Origin: Lacinutrix jangbogonensis
GTDB taxonomy: Bacteria; Bacteroidota; Bacteroidia; Flavobacteriales; Flavobacteriaceae
Assembly: GCF_000797445.1 (NCBI RefSeq)
Contig: NZ_JSWF01000019.1
Coordinates: 1-64,000 of the forward strand
Direction of reading: 5' to 3'
DNA length: 64,000 bases
Part shown: piece after piece, positions 36,353-44,877 of the stretch
Layout: every line of letters starts with the position of its first letter
How positions within the stretch are numbered: position 1 is the stretch's first letter
Position numbers and translations under genes: made by a program
The notes under the pieces: generated by a model
What the model saw: the letters and a program-made list of their open reading frames with translations, nothing else
Databases searched by the model: none
What the model was told of the DNA's origin: nothing

Positions 36353-36370
36353 AATTCAGAATTCAGAATT
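36353..36370. repeat. Heptamer repeat (AATTCAG)x2.5 upstream of dnaX
   Basis: Two copies of AATTCAG plus a partial third lie about 55 bases before the dnaX start, in the gap divergent to the next gene. Confidence 0.6.
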
Positions 36371-36454
36371 TTGAAACTAAAATTTAATAGGAGTTATTAA
36401 CAATAATATAAGCTTTGAAGTATTTTATTTTATTGACTTTATATTTTTTTAAAC

Positions 36455-36997
36455 TTGTTTAATAAAAGTAAAACAAACATAACTAAAGAAATAATTTCAT
36501 TATTTTATAAGAGAAGTATTAATTGCTCTTCACAACAAAATTTGCAACCATGGGTTTTGAATGGATTCCACAAAAAAAATTACAAACGACACTATATCTG
36601 CTTAAAGTGTCAAAAAGGTTTTAAAAGTCCTTCTCAAGAAGAAATGAAACATACTAAGTCTATAGATTTTTCAGGCCTAATGGAAGAGTATTATGCTTCA
36701 GGAACACAACAAGACATTATAAAATATATTAATAAAGCGTTTCAAGAAATTAGAGTTGTTTGTCCAAATTGTAAAAATCAAATGTTACAAGTGCATTATG
36801 ATTTTGAAGTGCCTGCTCAACATGATCTTAAATCTTGGAAAAACCTACAAGAAAACATGTCTTCTAAAACAGTAATACAATATGGCACTTATATACATTG
36901 GCACCAATTAGAGTTACAGAAAGTAGCAGAAAATTCTATTACATTTAAAGAGTTACAACTAAATCTTGAAAAATTGGTATTTGAATCTAAAATGTAA
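36455..36997 (+). CDS. Unknown protein with two CxxC motifs
   Basis: The 180-residue protein has one CxxC in YICLKCQKGF (about residue 50) and one in VVCPNCKNQM (about 109), which together could hold a zinc ion. The region between is helical. The rest has no motif I recognise. The frame starts with TTG at 36455 and the first internal ATG is only at codon 64, so the start is uncertain, but both CxxC pairs support a real gene. Confidence 0.6.
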   Translation: MFNKSKTNITKEIISLFYKRSINCSSQQNLQPWVLNGFHKKNYKRHYICLKCQKGFKSPSQEEMKHTKSIDFSGLMEEYYASGTQQDIIKYINKAFQEIRVVCPNCKNQMLQVHYDFEVPAQHDLKSWKNLQENMSSKTVIQYGTYIHWHQLELQKVAENSITFKELQLNLEKLVFESKM

Positions 36998-37062
36998 AGC
37001 AAGTTGTTTTATTATTTAAAGTTTAAATACTAATAAAATCTGCACATAAATGAAACTAACAA

Positions 37063-37359
37063 ATGGGTGAATTAAAAATATATTACAAACAAGAAGAAGA
37101 TGTTTATTTTAAAGATCAAGATGTTAATGTGAAATATTATATCCACCTAAATTTTAAAAGTAAAGAAGTAAGATGGTGTTTCTATCTGCCACTTCCCAAA
37201 GGCATACATTGGAAAGCTGGAGATCTAATGGGTGGACTGGGAGTAGACCATCATACAAAAACGCAAAGTTTTGAAGATTTTATTTTAAAACCGCATCTTG
37301 AAATTCTAAAAAAAGAGTACAAACAGGCATCAAGGGTAATAAAAAATTCTTTGGTATAA
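37063..37359 (+). CDS. Small protein of unknown function
   Basis: The 98-residue soluble protein has a beta-rich middle (YYIHLNFKSKEVRWCFYLPLPKGIHWKAGDLMGG) and a helical C-terminal end. It is not recognised. It lies 65 bases after the CxxC protein, on the same strand, and is followed by a terminator, so the two are probably one operon. Confidence 0.55.
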   Translation: MGELKIYYKQEEDVYFKDQDVNVKYYIHLNFKSKEVRWCFYLPLPKGIHWKAGDLMGGLGVDHHTKTQSFEDFILKPHLEILKKEYKQASRVIKNSLV

Positions 37360-37415
37360 ATACCAGTATTTCCTAACTTAATTAAAAAAACACACATTTA
37401 TCATTTAAATAAAAC

Positions 37416-37448
37416 AAGTCTCAAATTGATAATCAATTTGAGACTTTA
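37416..37448 (+). terminator. Terminator
   Basis: AAGTCTCAAATTGA and its exact complement are separated by three bases and followed by a T-rich stretch. Confidence 0.85.
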
Positions 37449-37596
37449 TTTTTGTCCAGTTACTATTAAGAACTTATTTTAAATATGAATGAAGATTTAT
37501 TAAAGATGTTTCGCTAATTTTACTACTAAATAATGATCCTATTGGAAATACTGCTGACTTTTTAATATTATCTAAATTTAAGAAAAAACCCAAAAT

Positions 37597-38394
37597 TTAT
37601 TTTCCAGAATATATATCTGTAATTTTATATTTTGTCAAATAAGCTTTAGTTTTATCATTTGCTACTACAGCATTATTAATTGTTATTTCAGAAACTATTT
37701 TATAATCATAAGGGTAGTATTTTATAATTAAACTGCTTACATTTTTCTTGAGTAATTTTTTATCTATTAATAATGTCATAGTTTTCAAATCCTCTTTAGC
37801 TTTTGCTGCAATTTTTATAGCATATACTTTTAACTCTTCTTTTGTTCCATTTTTATAAATTTCTAGGATATCATCTTCTATACTATTTTTGTTATCAATG
37901 TCATCTAAAATTTCATAATATAGACGTTGTACAGCCTCAAAATAAAGAGCTTTATGATGTTTTTTTTTAAAACCGAACGGTATATTACTAACAATAATTT
38001 CCTTTTTTACATCTAAAGCCAAATAAAATAAAGCATCATAACCTGGTGTAATTGCACCACTTTTATTGCCAGGCCTTGAACCTCCGCTGCTTCTTACTTT
38101 ATCAGGATGTAAATAAGCAAATTTTGAATTTTTATTTTTTTTATGAGTTTTAAATACTTCTTCAGTTATAAACTCTATATCTTCAGTAATTTTCCATTCA
38201 TTTAAAATAGCTGCTTTATAATTTTTGTTGAATTGTTTAGTTGACTCAGACTTACCTTTTTTAAGCACAACTTTTAATGGTCTTGAGTTTAATTCTTTAA
38301 GGTTTTCAATATAAATAGTATCTAGATTGTCACTTTGGGCTTTAGTAGTTAAAGTAATAAAAAGCACGAAAATTAATAGAAAGATGTTTTTCAT
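37597..38394 (-). CDS. Secreted protein of unknown function
   Basis: The 265-residue protein has a signal peptide (MKNIFLLIFVLFITLTTKAQ) and a lysine-rich mature part with no known motif. The middle has AILNEWKITEDIEFIT and GYDALFYLALDVKKEIIVSNIPFGF, and the C-terminal third is helical and hydrophilic. No lipobox is present. It is transcribed away from rnpB. Confidence 0.58.
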   Translation of the reverse strand: MKNIFLLIFVLFITLTTKAQSDNLDTIYIENLKELNSRPLKVVLKKGKSESTKQFNKNYKAAILNEWKITEDIEFITEEVFKTHKKNKNSKFAYLHPDKVRSSGGSRPGNKSGAITPGYDALFYLALDVKKEIIVSNIPFGFKKKHHKALYFEAVQRLYYEILDDIDNKNSIEDDILEIYKNGTKEELKVYAIKIAAKAKEDLKTMTLLIDKKLLKKNVSSLIIKYYPYDYKIVSEITINNAVVANDKTKAYLTKYKITDIYSGK

Positions 38395-38467
38395 ATTATT
38401 GAGTTTGATAAAAGTTTAATTTTTACAAAAAAAAAATAGAATTACTATCCAAGTAAAAGTATAGTTT

Positions 38468-38475
38468 TATTTTTG
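38468..38475 (+). promoter_or_regulatory. TAnnTTTG promoter of rnpB
   Basis: TATTTTTG ends 6 bases before the predicted 5' end of RNase P RNA at 38481, the expected distance for a -7 element. Confidence 0.65.
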
Positions 38476-38480
38476 CATCT

Positions 38481-38777
38481 AAGTAAATCGCCTTATCGCG
38501 TCTTATTTATAAGACGAGGAAAGTCTGGACACCATAGTGCAATATAGTGGTTAACAGCCACCAGTCGTGAGATTAGGAAAAGTGCAACAGAAAGTATGTA
38601 CAGGTAATGCTGTAGTGAAACCAGGTAAACTCTATGTGGTGCAATGTCATGTAAACTAGCGTTTGAGCGTGCACGCGTAAGCTAGAGGGTAGGCAGCTAA
38701 AGTGTATTGGTAACAATAGGCGTAGATAAATGATAAGGGCTCGTATGAGTACAGAATCCGGCTTATAGATTTACTTA
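38481..38777 (+). ncRNA. rnpB: RNase P RNA, class A
   Basis: This is the catalytic RNA that trims the 5' ends of tRNA precursors. The hallmark GAGGAAAGTCTGGACACC lies at 38516, the matching CRIV/CRV partner segment (GATAAATGATAAGGGCTCGT and ACAGAATCCGGCTTA) near the 3' end, and the P1 helix pairs AAGTAAATC at 38481 with GATTTACTT at 38768. Length is about 297 bases. A promoter precedes it and a terminator follows. Confidence 0.96.
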
Positions 38778-38784
38778 AATAAAC

Positions 38785-38815
38785 AAGCCCTTTGAGAAAT
38801 CAAAGGGCTTTGTTT
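38785..38815. terminator. Terminator of rnpB, possibly shared with rsmD
   Basis: AAGCCCTTTGA and TCAAAGGGCTT arms enclose a GAAA tetraloop and are followed by a T-rich stretch. It lies between rnpB and the convergent rsmD gene. Confidence 0.9.
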
Positions 38816-38836
38816 TTGTGCTATCATTTTATTTTT

Positions 38837-39394
38837 CTATTCTTCTTCTTCATTACTAGGCAGCTTAAAAAAACTAAACATATTGCCACCATAACCTTTA
38901 GAATAGTTGAAATTTTTTGAATTCGAAATATCTGTGTATTTAGAATGCTCAACTATTAGTAAACCATCAGGTTCTAATAAGTCATTTTTAAAAATAAGTT
39001 CCGGGATTTTAGAAAATTGTTCGACAGTAAAATCATAAGGAGGATCGGCAAAAATAACAGTCGCTTTAGTTTTGCTTTTTTCTAAAAATTTAAACACATC
39101 ACTTTTTATAGTTTTTATAGACATTTCGAAACTTTCTGCAGTTTCGTTAATAAATCTAATACATCCAAAGTTCTGGTCTACAGCCGTAATCTTTTCTGTA
39201 CCACGAGAAGCAAATTCGTAACTTATATTGCCCGACCCTGAGAATAAATCTAGCACAGAAATGTCACTAAAATAATATTGGTTATTTAAAATATTAAACA
39301 ACGATTCCTTTGCCATGTCTGTGGTTGGACGAATAGGTAGCTTTTTTGGAGCTGTAATTCTTCGGCCTTTAAATTCTCCTGAAATTATACGCAT
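38837..39394 (-). CDS. rsmD: 16S rRNA (guanine-966-N2)-methyltransferase
   Basis: The 185-residue protein has the SAM-dependent fold with motif I LDLFSGSGNISYEF, the opening MRIISGEFKGRRI, PTTDMAKESLFNIL, and the N6-type catalytic motif FADPPYDF. It methylates G966 of 16S rRNA. It begins next to the stop of the DUF3822 gene and is almost certainly cotranscribed. Confidence 0.94.
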   Translation of the reverse strand: MRIISGEFKGRRITAPKKLPIRPTTDMAKESLFNILNNQYYFSDISVLDLFSGSGNISYEFASRGTEKITAVDQNFGCIRFINETAESFEMSIKTIKSDVFKFLEKSKTKATVIFADPPYDFTVEQFSKIPELIFKNDLLEPDGLLIVEHSKYTDISNSKNFNYSKGYGGNMFSFFKLPSNEEEE

Positions 39395-40216
39395 TTAAAA
39401 ACGAGTTAAAAGTGTGAAATGTGAATGTTTATTTGGTAAGCCTTCTGTTACTGAAAATGTATCTTTTCTGCTTCCAAAACTGATATGTCTAATGTATTTA
39501 TAGAGTATGTTGTAAAACGTATCGTTTTTAGTAATTGTACCTAATAGTACAGTTTCAATAACTTCTGGATTCAGTTGTAATTGTTCTACTGTAAATAATA
39601 TATAATAAATAAAATCTTGAGTTGTATGGTATTCAAAAGAATTATAAAGCGTTAAAGCTCCTTCCTTGGTAGTAATAATTTCAAAATGTGTTGCATTTAC
39701 ATGGATGTACATTTTGTTTACACTAGCATTCTTTTCTTGGGCCAGTAGTTCTTCAATTAAAACAGTAGAGTGGTGCTTATAGGTGAAATCTCCAAAACGC
39801 TCATATATAAAGTTGTTTACATTTACATAGGGTACATAAACGTTTACAGTTTCATTAATAGCTATAGTATCGAAAGTTATATAATCTGTTTTAAGTATTT
39901 TAGAATTCAGTTTTAGGTAATCTGCAATTGCTTCTTCATTAAATAATGGTTTTGGAACTAGTGTAGCTAATTCATTAACATGAATAACTTGTATCGCATC
40001 AAAACTATCACTTAGCCATTCTTCGGTATTAAAAGTGTGCTTTACAGCATCAAGCAAATCAAAAGGTGTTACTTTTTTATCGAATATAATGTGTTCTATT
40101 TTTGAAACTGAATCGTTAAGCGTATTTAGGATACAAAAAGAAAGTCCATTCAAACTTATTTGAATGGACAATACTTTATGAGATATATGTTTAACGTTAT
40201 TCTTTTTTTGGATCAT
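39395..40216 (-). CDS. DUF3822 family protein
   Basis: The protein is about 273 residues with opening ISHKVLSIQISLNGLSFCILN, typical for DUF3822, a Bacteroidetes-specific family with a fold like actin-type ATPases (recalled). The function is unknown. The ATG at 40216 gives this start and overlaps the upstream gene by 20 bases; a longer frame starts at 40237. It is next to rsmD, a common arrangement. Confidence 0.83.
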   Translation of the reverse strand: MIQKKNNVKHISHKVLSIQISLNGLSFCILNTLNDSVSKIEHIIFDKKVTPFDLLDAVKHTFNTEEWLSDSFDAIQVIHVNELATLVPKPLFNEEAIADYLKLNSKILKTDYITFDTIAINETVNVYVPYVNVNNFIYERFGDFTYKHHSTVLIEELLAQEKNASVNKMYIHVNATHFEIITTKEGALTLYNSFEYHTTQDFIYYILFTVEQLQLNPEVIETVLLGTITKNDTFYNILYKYIRHISFGSRKDTFSVTEGLPNKHSHFTLLTRF

Positions 40217-40937
40217 AAACTTTAGGCCAGTTACCATTTACTTTTACTTCTTCCATAGAACCAATTTTAATGGTATTACCATTAATTTCTTCTACTGAAA
40301 AGGCATTTTCTTCTTTACCTACTAAGTCTTTCGGTTGATCGTGTAAAATATCCTTTTTCATTGCAACAGCTTCAAAAACAGATAGTTTCTTGTCTTCTTC
40401 ACCAACTTCTCCAGCTTTTAATACAAATTTAGTACCTTCTTTTGCATAAGGAATATTCATCATTTTCTTATAACGAGTAGACTTTTTAAATAATGAATCT
40501 CTTACAGACTCAAAACTTAATGTATCTACAATAGTAATTTCTTTATTATAAACAATTCCACCGTAAGCTTTAGTTTTCTCTTCATCTAAAACTGTAGAAT
40601 CTCTGCGCTCTATAATAGCAAACTTACCAGTTTCAATGAATTTAATTAAACTATCGTAGTTATCAGTAAACTTTCCATTGACTTCTTTATAAGCCAATTC
40701 TGAATCTCTAATATCAACGAGGTTCTTTATTACCGCAGCATAACGGTCTTTTTTTATGTTATGAAATTTAATTTCATCGTAAACAGAATTAAAGGTTAAA
40801 TAACCTAAAGCAAAAATAGCGGCCCAAAGTAAAATGGTTAAGGGAGCCTTTAATTTAGATGGAATATACTTATCTATAGCCCAAACAATTCCAACAGTTA
40901 GTAGAATTACAATTATTACACCAATTATTATCATCAT
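40197..40937 (-). CDS. Membrane-anchored protein of unknown function
   Basis: The 246-residue protein has two hydrophobic segments at the N-terminus (MMIIIGVIIVILLTVGIVWA and LLWAAIFALGYLTF) followed by a long hydrophilic domain beginning with a charged helical stretch (YDEIKFHNIKKDRYAAVIKNLVDIRDSELAY). It is probably bound to the inner membrane. It leads an operon with DUF3822 and rsmD and is divergent to the RecD-like helicase gene. Confidence 0.65.
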   Translation of the reverse strand: MMIIIGVIIVILLTVGIVWAIDKYIPSKLKAPLTILLWAAIFALGYLTFNSVYDEIKFHNIKKDRYAAVIKNLVDIRDSELAYKEVNGKFTDNYDSLIKFIETGKFAIIERRDSTVLDEEKTKAYGGIVYNKEITIVDTLSFESVRDSLFKKSTRYKKMMNIPYAKEGTKFVLKAGEVGEEDKKLSVFEAVAMKKDILHDQPKDLVGKEENAFSVEEINGNTIKIGSMEEVKVNGNWPKVYDPKKE

Positions 40938-41021
40938 AATTTTTATTAATTTAATTAACGGTCTAACGCAAATCTACAATTTTTTTTGTTCGTAAAAACC
41001 AATAAGCGTAAAAATCATTTA

Positions 41022-41029
41022 TATCTTTG
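41022..41029 (+). promoter_or_regulatory. TAnnTTTG promoter of helicase gene
   Basis: TATCTTTG lies 29 bases before the ATG at 41058. Confidence 0.5.
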
Positions 41030-41057
41030 AATTATTCTTAAATTCTTAATTACTTTA

Positions 41058-42485
41058 ATGACGTCTTCACAATTTTATTCCCTTATAAAACAGCAGTTTC
41101 CGTTTACGCCAACGGTAAAACAAGATATTTTATTATTACAACTTTCAGAATTTATTTTTGCAGATAATGATAATGACATCTTTTTACTAAAAGGTTATGC
41201 AGGAACAGGGAAAACGACCATTATTGGTACGATAGTAAATAATCTATTGCATGTAGAAAAGAGTGCAGTGCTAATGGCACCAACTGGTCGCGCAGCAAAA
41301 GTGATTAGTAATTATTCTAAAAAGGAAGCATTTACTATTCATAGAAAAATATATTTTCCAAAAAAAGATAAAGGAGGAGGTGTTAAATTTGTCTTACAAC
41401 CTAATAAGCATAAAAACACCATTTTTATTGTAGATGAAGCATCCATGATTCCAGATGCACCTTCAGATTCTAAACTTTTTGAGAACGGTTCTCTTTTAGA
41501 CGATTTAATGCAATACGTGTATCAAGGACATAAATGTAAACTGCTTTTAATTGGAGATACGGCACAATTACCGCCTGTTAAATTAGATTTAAGTCCAGCT
41601 TTAGACGAAACCATATTAAGCCTAACCTATAATAAGGAAGTTACCAAAATAGAGCTTGACGAAGTAGTGCGACAAGGTCAAGATTCCGGGATTTTGGAAA
41701 ATGCTACTTTATTACGTGAGACTATTGCTAGTTCATTTTTTGAAAGCTTCCAGTTTAACATTAAAGGGTATCCAGATATTGTTAGACTCGTTGATGGTTA
41801 TGATATTATGGATGCTATTAATGATACTTATAGTACTTTGGGAAACGAAAATATGGCAATTATTGTACGCAGTAATAAACGTGCAAACTTGTATAACCAA
41901 CAAATACGTAGTAGAATTTTATTTAATGAAAATGAATTATCTGCTGGTGATTACCTCATGGTTGTAAAGAACAATTACTTTTGGTTGAAACCAGAGTCTG
42001 AAGCAGGTTTTATCGCCAATGGAGATATTATTGAAGTTTTAGAAATCTTTAGTATTAAAGAGTTATATGGTTTTCGTTTTGCTGAAGTAAAAATACGAAT
42101 GGTCGATTACCCAAAAATGATTCCAATAGAAACGGTATTAATATTAGATACTATAAACGCCGAAACACCTTCATTACCTTATGAAGAATCCAATAGATTA
42201 TACCAAGAAGTGCAGAAAGATTATGAAGATGAAACCAGCAATTACAAGAAATTTATAAAAACAAAAAGCAATAAACATTTTAATGCTTTACAAGTAAAAT
42301 TCTCGTATGCTATTACCTGCCATAAATCGCAAGGAGGACAGTGGAATACTGTATTTGTAGAACAACCGTATTTACCAGAAGGTCTTAATCGCGATTATTT
42401 ACGATGGCTATATACGGCAGTAACAAGAGCTAAAGAAAAACTGTATTTAATAGGTTTTAAAGATGATTTTTTTGAAACTGAGTAA
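41058..42485 (+). CDS. ATP-dependent RecD-like DNA helicase
   Basis: The 475-residue superfamily 1 helicase has Walker A LLKGYAGTGKTTIIG, motif Ia APTGRAAKV, the DEA(S)MIPD Walker B, LLIGDTAQLPPV, and the C-terminal motif KFSYAITCHKSQGGQW followed by YTAVTRAKEKLYLIG. It lacks the long N-terminal part of RecD2, so it is the short form with only the helicase core. It may act in DNA repair or recombination; there are no recB or recC genes here. Confidence 0.9.
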   Translation: MTSSQFYSLIKQQFPFTPTVKQDILLLQLSEFIFADNDNDIFLLKGYAGTGKTTIIGTIVNNLLHVEKSAVLMAPTGRAAKVISNYSKKEAFTIHRKIYFPKKDKGGGVKFVLQPNKHKNTIFIVDEASMIPDAPSDSKLFENGSLLDDLMQYVYQGHKCKLLLIGDTAQLPPVKLDLSPALDETILSLTYNKEVTKIELDEVVRQGQDSGILENATLLRETIASSFFESFQFNIKGYPDIVRLVDGYDIMDAINDTYSTLGNENMAIIVRSNKRANLYNQQIRSRILFNENELSAGDYLMVVKNNYFWLKPESEAGFIANGDIIEVLEIFSIKELYGFRFAEVKIRMVDYPKMIPIETVLILDTINAETPSLPYEESNRLYQEVQKDYEDETSNYKKFIKTKSNKHFNALQVKFSYAITCHKSQGGQWNTVFVEQPYLPEGLNRDYLRWLYTAVTRAKEKLYLIGFKDDFFETE

Positions 42486-42507
42486 ATAGTTATACATTTA
42501 TAACGTA

Positions 42508-42747
42508 ATGAAACTTATTATTATGAAAAAGCGCTTTCATTGGCTTAAAGAAGGTTTGGTTTTTGCAATTGTTATGTTTATCTTTTCAATTGTATTAGAT
42601 CTTGTAAGTCATGACTTTACCTGGGTAAGTTTTCCTAAACGCATAATTACATGGGTAATTGGAGGCGTATTTTACGGACTTATAATGTACCTCATATATA
42701 GAAGATCACTTATTAAATTAAAAAATGACGAGCGAAACAATAATTAG
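42508..42747 (+). CDS. Small two-span membrane protein
   Basis: The 79-residue protein has two hydrophobic segments (LVFAIVMFIFSIVLDLV and VIGGVFYGLIMYLIY), a short polar loop, and a basic C-terminus. No family is recognised. Its end overlaps the start of the DUF4126 gene by 23 bases, so it is a real translated gene by context. An internal ATG at 42523 is an alternative start. Confidence 0.68.
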   Translation: MKLIIMKKRFHWLKEGLVFAIVMFIFSIVLDLVSHDFTWVSFPKRIITWVIGGVFYGLIMYLIYRRSLIKLKNDERNNN

Positions 42748-43291
42748 CATTTGCCTAGGCATAGGATTAGCAGCTTCAGTTGGTTTTCGAGTATTTGTGC
42801 CATTGTTCGCATTAAGTTTAACTGCATTTTTAGGCGGTTGGGAATTAAACGAATCTTGGCAATGGGTTGGCAGTCTTTCGGCTTTAATAGTTTTAGGAGT
42901 AGCCACTAGTGTAGAAATTTTCGCATATTATATTCCTTATGTAGATAATTTGCTAGACTCTATCGCTATTCCTTTGGCAGCCATTGCGGGAACAGCTGTT
43001 ATGGTGTCTACAGTTGCAGATTTAAGTCCTGTTATTACATGGGCATTAGCTATTATTGCAGGAGGAGGAACGGCAGCCGCAGTCGCAAGTACTTCGGGAG
43101 CAACCAGATTGGCATCGACAGTAACCACTGGTGGTATTGCAAATCCTGTGGTTTCTACAGTAGAAACAACAACAGCAGTAGTAATGTCGGTAGTTTCAAT
43201 AGTTTTTCCAATAGCCGCAATATTTTTAGTGTTCATCATTTTATTCATCATATTCAAGCTTTATAAAAAGTTTAAATCAAGTAAGACATAA
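42725..43291 (+). CDS. DUF4126 membrane protein
   Basis: The 188-residue protein has several hydrophobic segments and the glycine/alanine-rich pattern of DUF4126 (SICLGIGLAASVGFRVFVPL, LDSIAIPLAAIAGTAVM, AIIAGGGTAAAVASTSGATR). The function is unknown; it is an inner-membrane protein. It overlaps the preceding small membrane gene. Confidence 0.85.
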   Translation: MTSETIISICLGIGLAASVGFRVFVPLFALSLTAFLGGWELNESWQWVGSLSALIVLGVATSVEIFAYYIPYVDNLLDSIAIPLAAIAGTAVMVSTVADLSPVITWALAIIAGGGTAAAVASTSGATRLASTVTTGGIANPVVSTVETTTAVVMSVVSIVFPIAAIFLVFIILFIIFKLYKKFKSSKT

Positions 43292-43308
43292 ATTCCGTTT
43301 AAAAATTA

Positions 43309-43316
43309 TATTTTTG
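43309..43316 (+). promoter_or_regulatory. TAnnTTTG promoter of kdsB operon
   Basis: TATTTTTG lies about 38 bases before the kdsB ATG. Confidence 0.5.
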
Positions 43317-43353
43317 GGTGGTAAATAATTCGGATAATACTTCAGCTTTATAA

Positions 43354-44082
43354 ATGAAAATAATCGCAATGATTCCTGCACGATACAGTGCTTCTCGTTT
43401 TCCTGGTAAACTCATGCAAGATTTGGGAGGAAAACCTGTAATTACTCGAACTTACGAGGCTACAGTTGCTACAGACTTATTCGATGATGTGGTTGTGGTT
43501 ACAGATAGTGATATTATATATAAGGAAATTAAAAGTATAGGAGGAAAAGTTGTAAAGAGTATTAAAGAACACGAATGTGGAAGCGATAGAATAGCAGAAG
43601 CTGTAGAGTTTATGGATGTGGACATTGTTGTTAATGTTCAAGGCGATGAACCTTTTACAGAGGTCGATTCGCTTAAAAAACTTATTAAAGTATTTAAAGA
43701 AGACGCTAAAAACGAGGTGGATTTAGCATCATTAATGGTGCATATTGAAGATGTTGATGAAATAAAGAATCCTAATACAGTAAAGGTCATTGTAGATCAA
43801 AAAGACTTTGCACTGTATTTTTCTAGAAGCCCAATTCCCTTTCCTAGAGATAATGAAGTTGCTACTAAGTATTATAAACATAAAGGTGTTTATGCATTTA
43901 GAAAACAAGCTATATTAGATTTTTATCGTTTACCAATGCTAATGTTGGAAGCTTCAGAAAAAATAGAATGTATTCGCTATTTAGAGTATGGAAAGCGTAT
44001 AAAAATGGTGGAAACAAATGTTCAAGGTGTAGAAATTGATACACCTGAAGATTTAGAGCGTGCTAAGAAGCTATGGAAATAA
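43354..44082 (+). CDS. kdsB: 3-deoxy-manno-octulosonate cytidylyltransferase
   Basis: The enzyme activates Kdo (or 8-amino-Kdo) with CTP for lipopolysaccharide inner core. The 242-residue protein has [41 protein letters not shown] and EGVEIDT-like [14 protein letters not shown], standard for KdsB. It is the first gene of a four-gene operon with a HAD hydrolase, a KdnB-like dehydrogenase and an acyltransferase, which raises the possibility that the real sugar is Kdo8N. Confidence 0.95.
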   Translation: MKIIAMIPARYSASRFPGKLMQDLGGKPVITRTYEATVATDLFDDVVVVTDSDIIYKEIKSIGGKVVKSIKEHECGSDRIAEAVEFMDVDIVVNVQGDEPFTEVDSLKKLIKVFKEDAKNEVDLASLMVHIEDVDEIKNPNTVKVIVDQKDFALYFSRSPIPFPRDNEVATKYYKHKGVYAFRKQAILDFYRLPMLMLEASEKIECIRYLEYGKRIKMVETNVQGVEIDTPEDLERAKKLWK

Positions 44083-44140
44083 TGAAGTGTATTTTTTTAA
44101 AAAAAAAGGAATTTATAAAGAACAAGATTATTAATAGATA

Positions 44141-44845
44141 TTGAATAAAGAATACCAAAATGTAAAAGTAATAGGCTTTGATGCAGATGACACGCTTTGG
44201 GTTAACGAAACATATTTTCGTGATGCAGAAAGTGAGTTTGCTAAATTGCTAAACAGATTTGAAACCGAAAATAAAATTGACCAAGAGCTCTTTAAAATGG
44301 AAATGAAAAACCTTCCTGTTTATGGTTATGGTGTTAAAGGTTTTGTGCTATCTATGGTAGAAATGGCATTAGAATTATCTAATAATACGGTTTCTAATAC
44401 AACCATAGAAAAAATAATAGAAATAGGTAAAGAAATGATTAATAAGCCTGTTGAGTTATTAGACGGAGTAGAAGAAGTGCTTGACGAATTATCTAAAAAA
44501 TACAGATTAATTGTAGCTACAAAAGGCGACTTGCTAGACCAAGAACGTAAGCTCCAAAAATCTGGATTGCTGGATTATTTTCATCATATTGAAGTATTAA
44601 GCGATAAAAAAGAAGACAATTATAGTAGATTACTTAAGCATTTAGATATAAAACCATCAGCATTTTTAATGATTGGAAATTCATTAAAGTCTGATATTTT
44701 ACCATTAGTAACACTAGGAGCAAAGGCAATTCATATTCCATTTCATACCACTTGGGCTCATGAAAAAGTATTAGTTAATACCAATGAATCTAAAAGTTAC
44801 AAAACGCTGAAAAATTTACGCGAAGTAATTTCAATATTAAATTAG
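44141..44845 (+). CDS. HAD-family hydrolase
   Basis: The 234-residue protein has the HAD motif I VIGFDADDTLWVNE (nucleophile Asp), a helical cap, motif II IVATKGD, and motif III/IV FLMIGNSLKSDILPLVTLGAKAIHIPF. The start codon is TTG at 44141; no ATG exists near the motif. The substrate is unknown; a role as a phosphatase in the linked kds/kdn pathway is possible because Kdo-8-phosphate needs a HAD phosphatase (KdsC), though KdsC is shorter and capless (inference). Confidence 0.83.
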   Translation: MNKEYQNVKVIGFDADDTLWVNETYFRDAESEFAKLLNRFETENKIDQELFKMEMKNLPVYGYGVKGFVLSMVEMALELSNNTVSNTTIEKIIEIGKEMINKPVELLDGVEEVLDELSKKYRLIVATKGDLLDQERKLQKSGLLDYFHHIEVLSDKKEDNYSRLLKHLDIKPSAFLMIGNSLKSDILPLVTLGAKAIHIPFHTTWAHEKVLVNTNESKSYKTLKNLREVISILN

Positions 44846-44877
44846 AAAACAATATTTTTACAATTACAAATAGTTAA

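Noticed and set aside
42937-43257. A 106-codon antisense frame in the DUF4126 gene
   Set aside because: It mirrors an Ala/Val/Thr-rich membrane protein; the forward frame has the family pattern.
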